Positions 61,388 through 64,000 of a stretch of DNA of 64,000 nt are shown here, piece by piece; position 1 is the first letter of the stretch, and each line of letters opens with the position of its first letter. A model generated the notes under the pieces. The model did no database searches, was not told the DNA's origin, and saw only the letters and a list, made by a program, of their open reading frames with translations. Location: NCBI GenBank assembly GCA_905182405.1, contig CAJJBQ010000002.1:558001-622000 (forward strand), in the 5' to 3' direction. The translations under genes were made by a program, and so were the position numbers. The DNA is from Akkermansiaceae bacterium (GTDB taxonomy: Bacteria > Verrucomicrobiota > Verrucomicrobiia > Verrucomicrobiales > Akkermansiaceae).

Positions 61388-62701
61388 ATGCGCCCTTTTC
61401 TCCTCTTCCTCACTCTTCTGCTCCCACTTCCCGGCCAGGAAAATTGGCCCGCCTTTCGCGGGGCCGGCTCACGCGGGATTTCCGAAAACCCCAGCCTTCC
61501 CGACACCTGGTCCAGCACCGAAAATGTCGCCTGGAAAACCGATATCCCCGGTCGGGGTTGGTCCAGCCCTGTCGTTTGGGGCAAGCGGGTCTTCCTTACC
61601 ACCGTCGTCAACCTGGGTGATACCGAGAGCCCGAAAAAGGGACTCTATTTCGGCGGAAACCGCCCCGATATTCCCGAATCTATTCATCTTTGGAAAGTTC
61701 TCTGTCTCGATCTGGATTCCGGAAAAATCCTCTGGGACAAGGAAGTCCATCGTGGAAAACCCAAGTCTTCCATCCATCTAAAAAATTCCTATGCCTCTGA
61801 GACTCCGGTCACCGATGGAAAGCTAGTTTACTGCTATTTCGGTGGTCAGGGACTCTATGCCTTGGACTTTGAAGGAAACCTAAACTGGTCCCGCGAAGTA
61901 CCCGCCTATAAGACTCGCTATGGATGGGGAACCGCCGCTTCGCCCATTCTGCACAAAAACCACCTCTACCTCGTCAACGACAACGAGGAAGAGTCTTCTC
62001 TGATCGCCCTCCAAAAAGACACCGGCAAGGAGATCTGGAAAACGCCACGCCAGGAAAAGTCCAACTGGTCCAACCCCTACATTTGGCAAAATGAACAACG
62101 CACTGAAATCGTCGTCCCCGGATCCGGCCGCACCTGTTCCTACGATCTGCTCGGGAAGGAAATCTGGTCCTTAAAAGGCATGTCCAGTATCACCATCGCT
62201 ACGCCGTATTCTCACGACGGATTACTCTACCTGTCCTCCGGCTATGTCGGCGACAAGTCCCGACCGCTCTACGCCATCCGCCCCGGTGCCAATGGTGACA
62301 TCTCGGTGAGTTCAAAAAAAACTTCGAACAAATACATCGCCTGGAGCAACTGGAAGGCAGCCCCCTACAATCCCTCAACTCTCCTCTACCAGGATCAAAT
62401 CTACATTCTCCTCGACCGCGGCTACCTCTCCGCCCTCGATCCCAAAACCGGAGCAGAGATCTACGGTAAACAACGCCTCCCCGGCTCCACCGGATTCACC
62501 GCATCCCCTTGGGCTTACCAAGGAAAAATCTTCTGCTTCAACGAAGATGGGGGAACCAATGTATGCAAAGCAGGTAAGGATTTTAAGCTCCTTCACACCA
62601 ACCAACTCGCCGAAGACGACATGGGTATGGCCACTCCTGCCATCGCCGAAAAAAGCCTCCTCCTCCGCACCTCTGCTCGGATCTATTGCATCAGAAAGTA
62701 A
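61388..62701 (+). CDS. Secreted PQQ-like beta-propeller protein
   Basis: 437 residues from ATG 61388 (MRPFLLFLTLLLPLPGQENW), a signal peptide followed by WPAFRGAGSRGISENPSLPDTWS, the usual opening of planctomycete/verrucomicrobial PQQ-propellers. Blade motifs recur: VLCLDLDSGKILWDKEVHRG, LYALDFEGNLNWSREVPAYK, LIALQKDTGKEIWKTPRQEK, LSALDPKTGAEIYGKQRL. No catalytic Cys pair or cytochrome domain is seen, so a dehydrogenase role is not supported. Probably a periplasmic binding protein. Confidence 0.87.
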   Translation: MRPFLLFLTLLLPLPGQENWPAFRGAGSRGISENPSLPDTWSSTENVAWKTDIPGRGWSSPVVWGKRVFLTTVVNLGDTESPKKGLYFGGNRPDIPESIHLWKVLCLDLDSGKILWDKEVHRGKPKSSIHLKNSYASETPVTDGKLVYCYFGGQGLYALDFEGNLNWSREVPAYKTRYGWGTAASPILHKNHLYLVNDNEEESSLIALQKDTGKEIWKTPRQEKSNWSNPYIWQNEQRTEIVVPGSGRTCSYDLLGKEIWSLKGMSSITIATPYSHDGLLYLSSGYVGDKSRPLYAIRPGANGDISVSSKKTSNKYIAWSNWKAAPYNPSTLLYQDQIYILLDRGYLSALDPKTGAEIYGKQRLPGSTGFTASPWAYQGKIFCFNEDGGTNVCKAGKDFKLLHTNQLAEDDMGMATPAIAEKSLLLRTSARIYCIRK

Positions 62702-62880
62702 GCCCTCTGCGATACCAACGCCGCCTTGGCCTTCGCTAACTGAGAATTCCGATCAAAGAACCCGCCCCAGACCACCACTGGGTGCCCTTGGGTTATTTTT
62801 TCACTCACTTCTGCCAGCAGCCACGGATTCTCCGCCAACAGAGAAACAAGAAAGGACTGAGACGAGATAATGCAACATTC
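62683..62880 (-). pseudogene. C-terminal fragment of a gene cut by the IS element
   Basis: The minus frame from the IS left end to a stop at 62683 reads CIISSQSFLVSLLAENPWLL, AEVSEKITQGHPVVVWGGFF and NSQLAKAKAALVSQRAYFLM. It looks like normal coding sequence and has no start of its own outside the element. The family is not recognised. The 57 bases beyond the right end (63944-64000) have one open minus frame that might be its upstream half. It is convergent with the propeller gene and overlaps it by 19 bases. Confidence 0.5.
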
Positions 62881-62966
62881 TGAAGTGGCCCCAGGAAACG
62901 GAGCCAGAAGCTTGTTGATGAATTGAGCGGGTCTTTTAGGGGGCGACACCCCTGAAATAAAACCAA

Positions 62967-63192
62967 ATGAGTCGACGAAAAAGAAGGCGCCTGAGGGCCT
63001 AATTCAAATCCCGCGTCGCCAGAGAGGCGATGGCGAACCAGAAGGCGATTCAACAAATCGCCAAAGATAACGACATTGCCCAGACGCAAGTCAGCACGAC
63101 TCGAACGTAAAATCGGGCAACTCCTCATCGAGAAAGAATTTCTTGAGGGAAAGTGCAAGGAGCTGGGAATCGGCACGAGCGAAAAGCGCTGA
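62967..63192 (+). pseudogene. IS3-family orfA remnant
   Basis: ATG 62967 reads MSRRKRRRLRA-stop-FKSRVAREAMANQKAIQQIA, then KDNDIAQTQVS, the helix-turn-helix of IS3 OrfA. A deletion and frameshift follow, with KIGQLLIEKEFLEGKCKELG as the leucine-zipper end before a TGA. About half of the expected 100 residues remain. It overlaps orfB, as is usual for frameshift-expressed IS3 transposases. Confidence 0.75.
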
Positions 63193-63869
63193 TCACACCG
63201 AACCACCCCAAGCGCTCAGTTCGACGTCAGTGCAAGCTGCTCGATGTGAATCGAAATTGTCTTAAAAAAACACCCGGTAAAATACCTCGTAGCGACACTG
63301 AACTTGTCGCCCTTATCGACGAAATTTACATGGAGTGTCCCTTTTTTAGACAACGCCAATTGCGAAATGAACTCCAAAAACTGGGACATCGTATTGGACG
63401 TAGCCGAATCCGTCGGCTCATGAGGATCATGGGCATTGAAGCTCTCTGCCCCAAGCCATCGACCAGCAAGTCTTCACCAGCGCATAAAAAATACCCCTGC
63501 CTACTTCGAAACGTCGGAGTAACAGAAGTTGATCAAGTGTGGTGCACCGACATCACCTATATCCCGATGCCACGAGGACACGGTTACCTCGTTGCGATCA
63601 TGGACTGGCATAGCCGAGCGGTGCTCGCGTGGGAGGTCAGGATGGACGGTAAAGGTCGCTGGATGGACAACGTGCTTATCGAGCGCCTCTGGCGAAGCGT
63701 CAAATACGAGAAGTTGAGACTTTGGAGCTACGAGACGGTGGGCGAAGCCTCGCAACTCGTGTCGGATTGGATGGAGTTCTACAACCATCGCCGGAGCCAC
63801 ACAGCGCTAGGAGGCTAATCACCGTGGGTGGTCTACGAACCCGAAATCACGACTGCAACCGCGGCATAA
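63153..63869 (+). pseudogene. IS3-family orfB (DDE transposase) remnant
   Basis: The frame contains the HTH_21-type IDEIYMECPFFRQRQLRNEL, the first catalytic Asp in VWCTDITYIPMPRGHGYLVAIM, and VLAWEVR. It then joins directly to MDGKGRWMDNVLIERLWRSVKYE with the final Glu. About 40 residues that normally carry the second catalytic Asp are deleted in frame. A TAA (63816-63818) cuts off SPWVVYEPEITTATAA, which continues in frame to 63869. The enzyme cannot be active. Confidence 0.85.
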
Positions 63870-64000
63870 AATCCAGCCCCACAGACTAGCTCGATCATCA
63901 ATAAGCCCAAGAATTTACTGGCTACAAAAACGGGACCACTTCAAACCTAGTCCGACCGTTCATGAATTTGTAATCTGTGCTATTCCCAGAACTTCTGGAT

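Larger units (their letters stand above)
62881..63943 (+). mobile_element. Defective IS3-family insertion sequence
   Basis: 1063 bases bounded by imperfect inverted repeats. Left 62881-62907 begins TGAAGTGGCCCC and ends GCCAG; right 63918-63943, read on the opposite strand, begins TGAAGTGGTCCC and ends GCCAG. Both transposase frames are damaged. No clear target-site duplication is seen at the junctions (ATTC left, AACC right). Confidence 0.8.

Noticed and set aside
1..64000. Prophage or defence island
   Set aside because: No capsid, integrase, restriction-modification, toxin-antitoxin or CRISPR-associated genes were recognised; the only mobile element is the defective IS3 copy.

Overview
The window looks like a chromosomal segment of a Verrucomicrobiota bacterium of moderate GC. 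Taxonomic signals are a 51-residue small basic protein of the kind shared by Chlamydiae and Verrucomicrobia, an mcsA-mcsB-clpC operon in a genome that also makes lipid A/KDO (kdsB, lpxB), tandem GspE-type ATPases with pseudopilins, bactofilins, a PTPD-motif secreted protein, and the GbsR/DCC/membrane-protein/TIGR01777-epimerase gene group. These assignments come from family recognition by eye, not from a search.

Layout. 0-4.4 kb: RDD protein (cut by the window edge), tRNA-Thr, MFS transporter, heme A synthase, AI-2E-type permease. 4.4-7.1 kb: a GbsR-like repressor, a DCC-family protein and a small membrane protein, followed by two decayed genes of the same operon. Near-identical 18-bp palindromes stand before the repressor gene and before the operon. 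7.2-13.4 kb: small basic protein, pseudouridine synthase, acetyl-CoA synthetase, coiled-coil protein, Mpl, HAD phosphatase. 13.4-17.6 kb: clpC-mcsB-mcsA. 18-21 kb: SDR, hibernation factor, hydroxypyruvate isomerase, RG-rich protein. 21-26.5 kb: type II secretion/type IV pilus-like operon (two GspE, GspF, pseudopilin). 26.6-29.3 kb: YbeY, a 7TM-HD phosphohydrolase, IF-1. 29.3-38.2 kb: an ABCG-like transporter with a TerB-like N-terminus, a roadblock-like protein plus ParA ATPase, a degenerate YyaL-like lipoprotein and a PTPD-motif protein. 38.2-44 kb: hisB-hisH, dnaN, dnaA with a possible origin, and a sodium/solute symporter. 44-52.3 kb: kdsB (apparently starting at AUU), pyrG, nagZ-like, thioesterase, SDR, lpxB, TPR protein, bactofilin. 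52.3-64 kb: nadA, aspartate aminotransferase, prmA, an AEC carrier and a PQQ-type propeller protein, separated by eroded genes and ending in a defective IS3-family element.

The most distinctive general property is visible gene decay. At least seven former genes survive as out-of-frame or nonsense-interrupted remnants whose protein family can still be read: a TIGR01777 epimerase, a small membrane protein with three in-frame stops, a zinc-ribbon bactofilin, an OmpH/Skp chaperone, a P-loop kinase-like ATPase, a secreted alpha/beta hydrolase and an alpha-2-macroglobulin. An eighth is split or truncated by the IS element. I found no CRISPR array, prophage or obvious defence island. The best candidates for new biology are the GbsR double-operator circuit, the AUU start of kdsB, the ParA/roadblock pair, and the TerB-(FHA-like)-ABC-membrane fusion.
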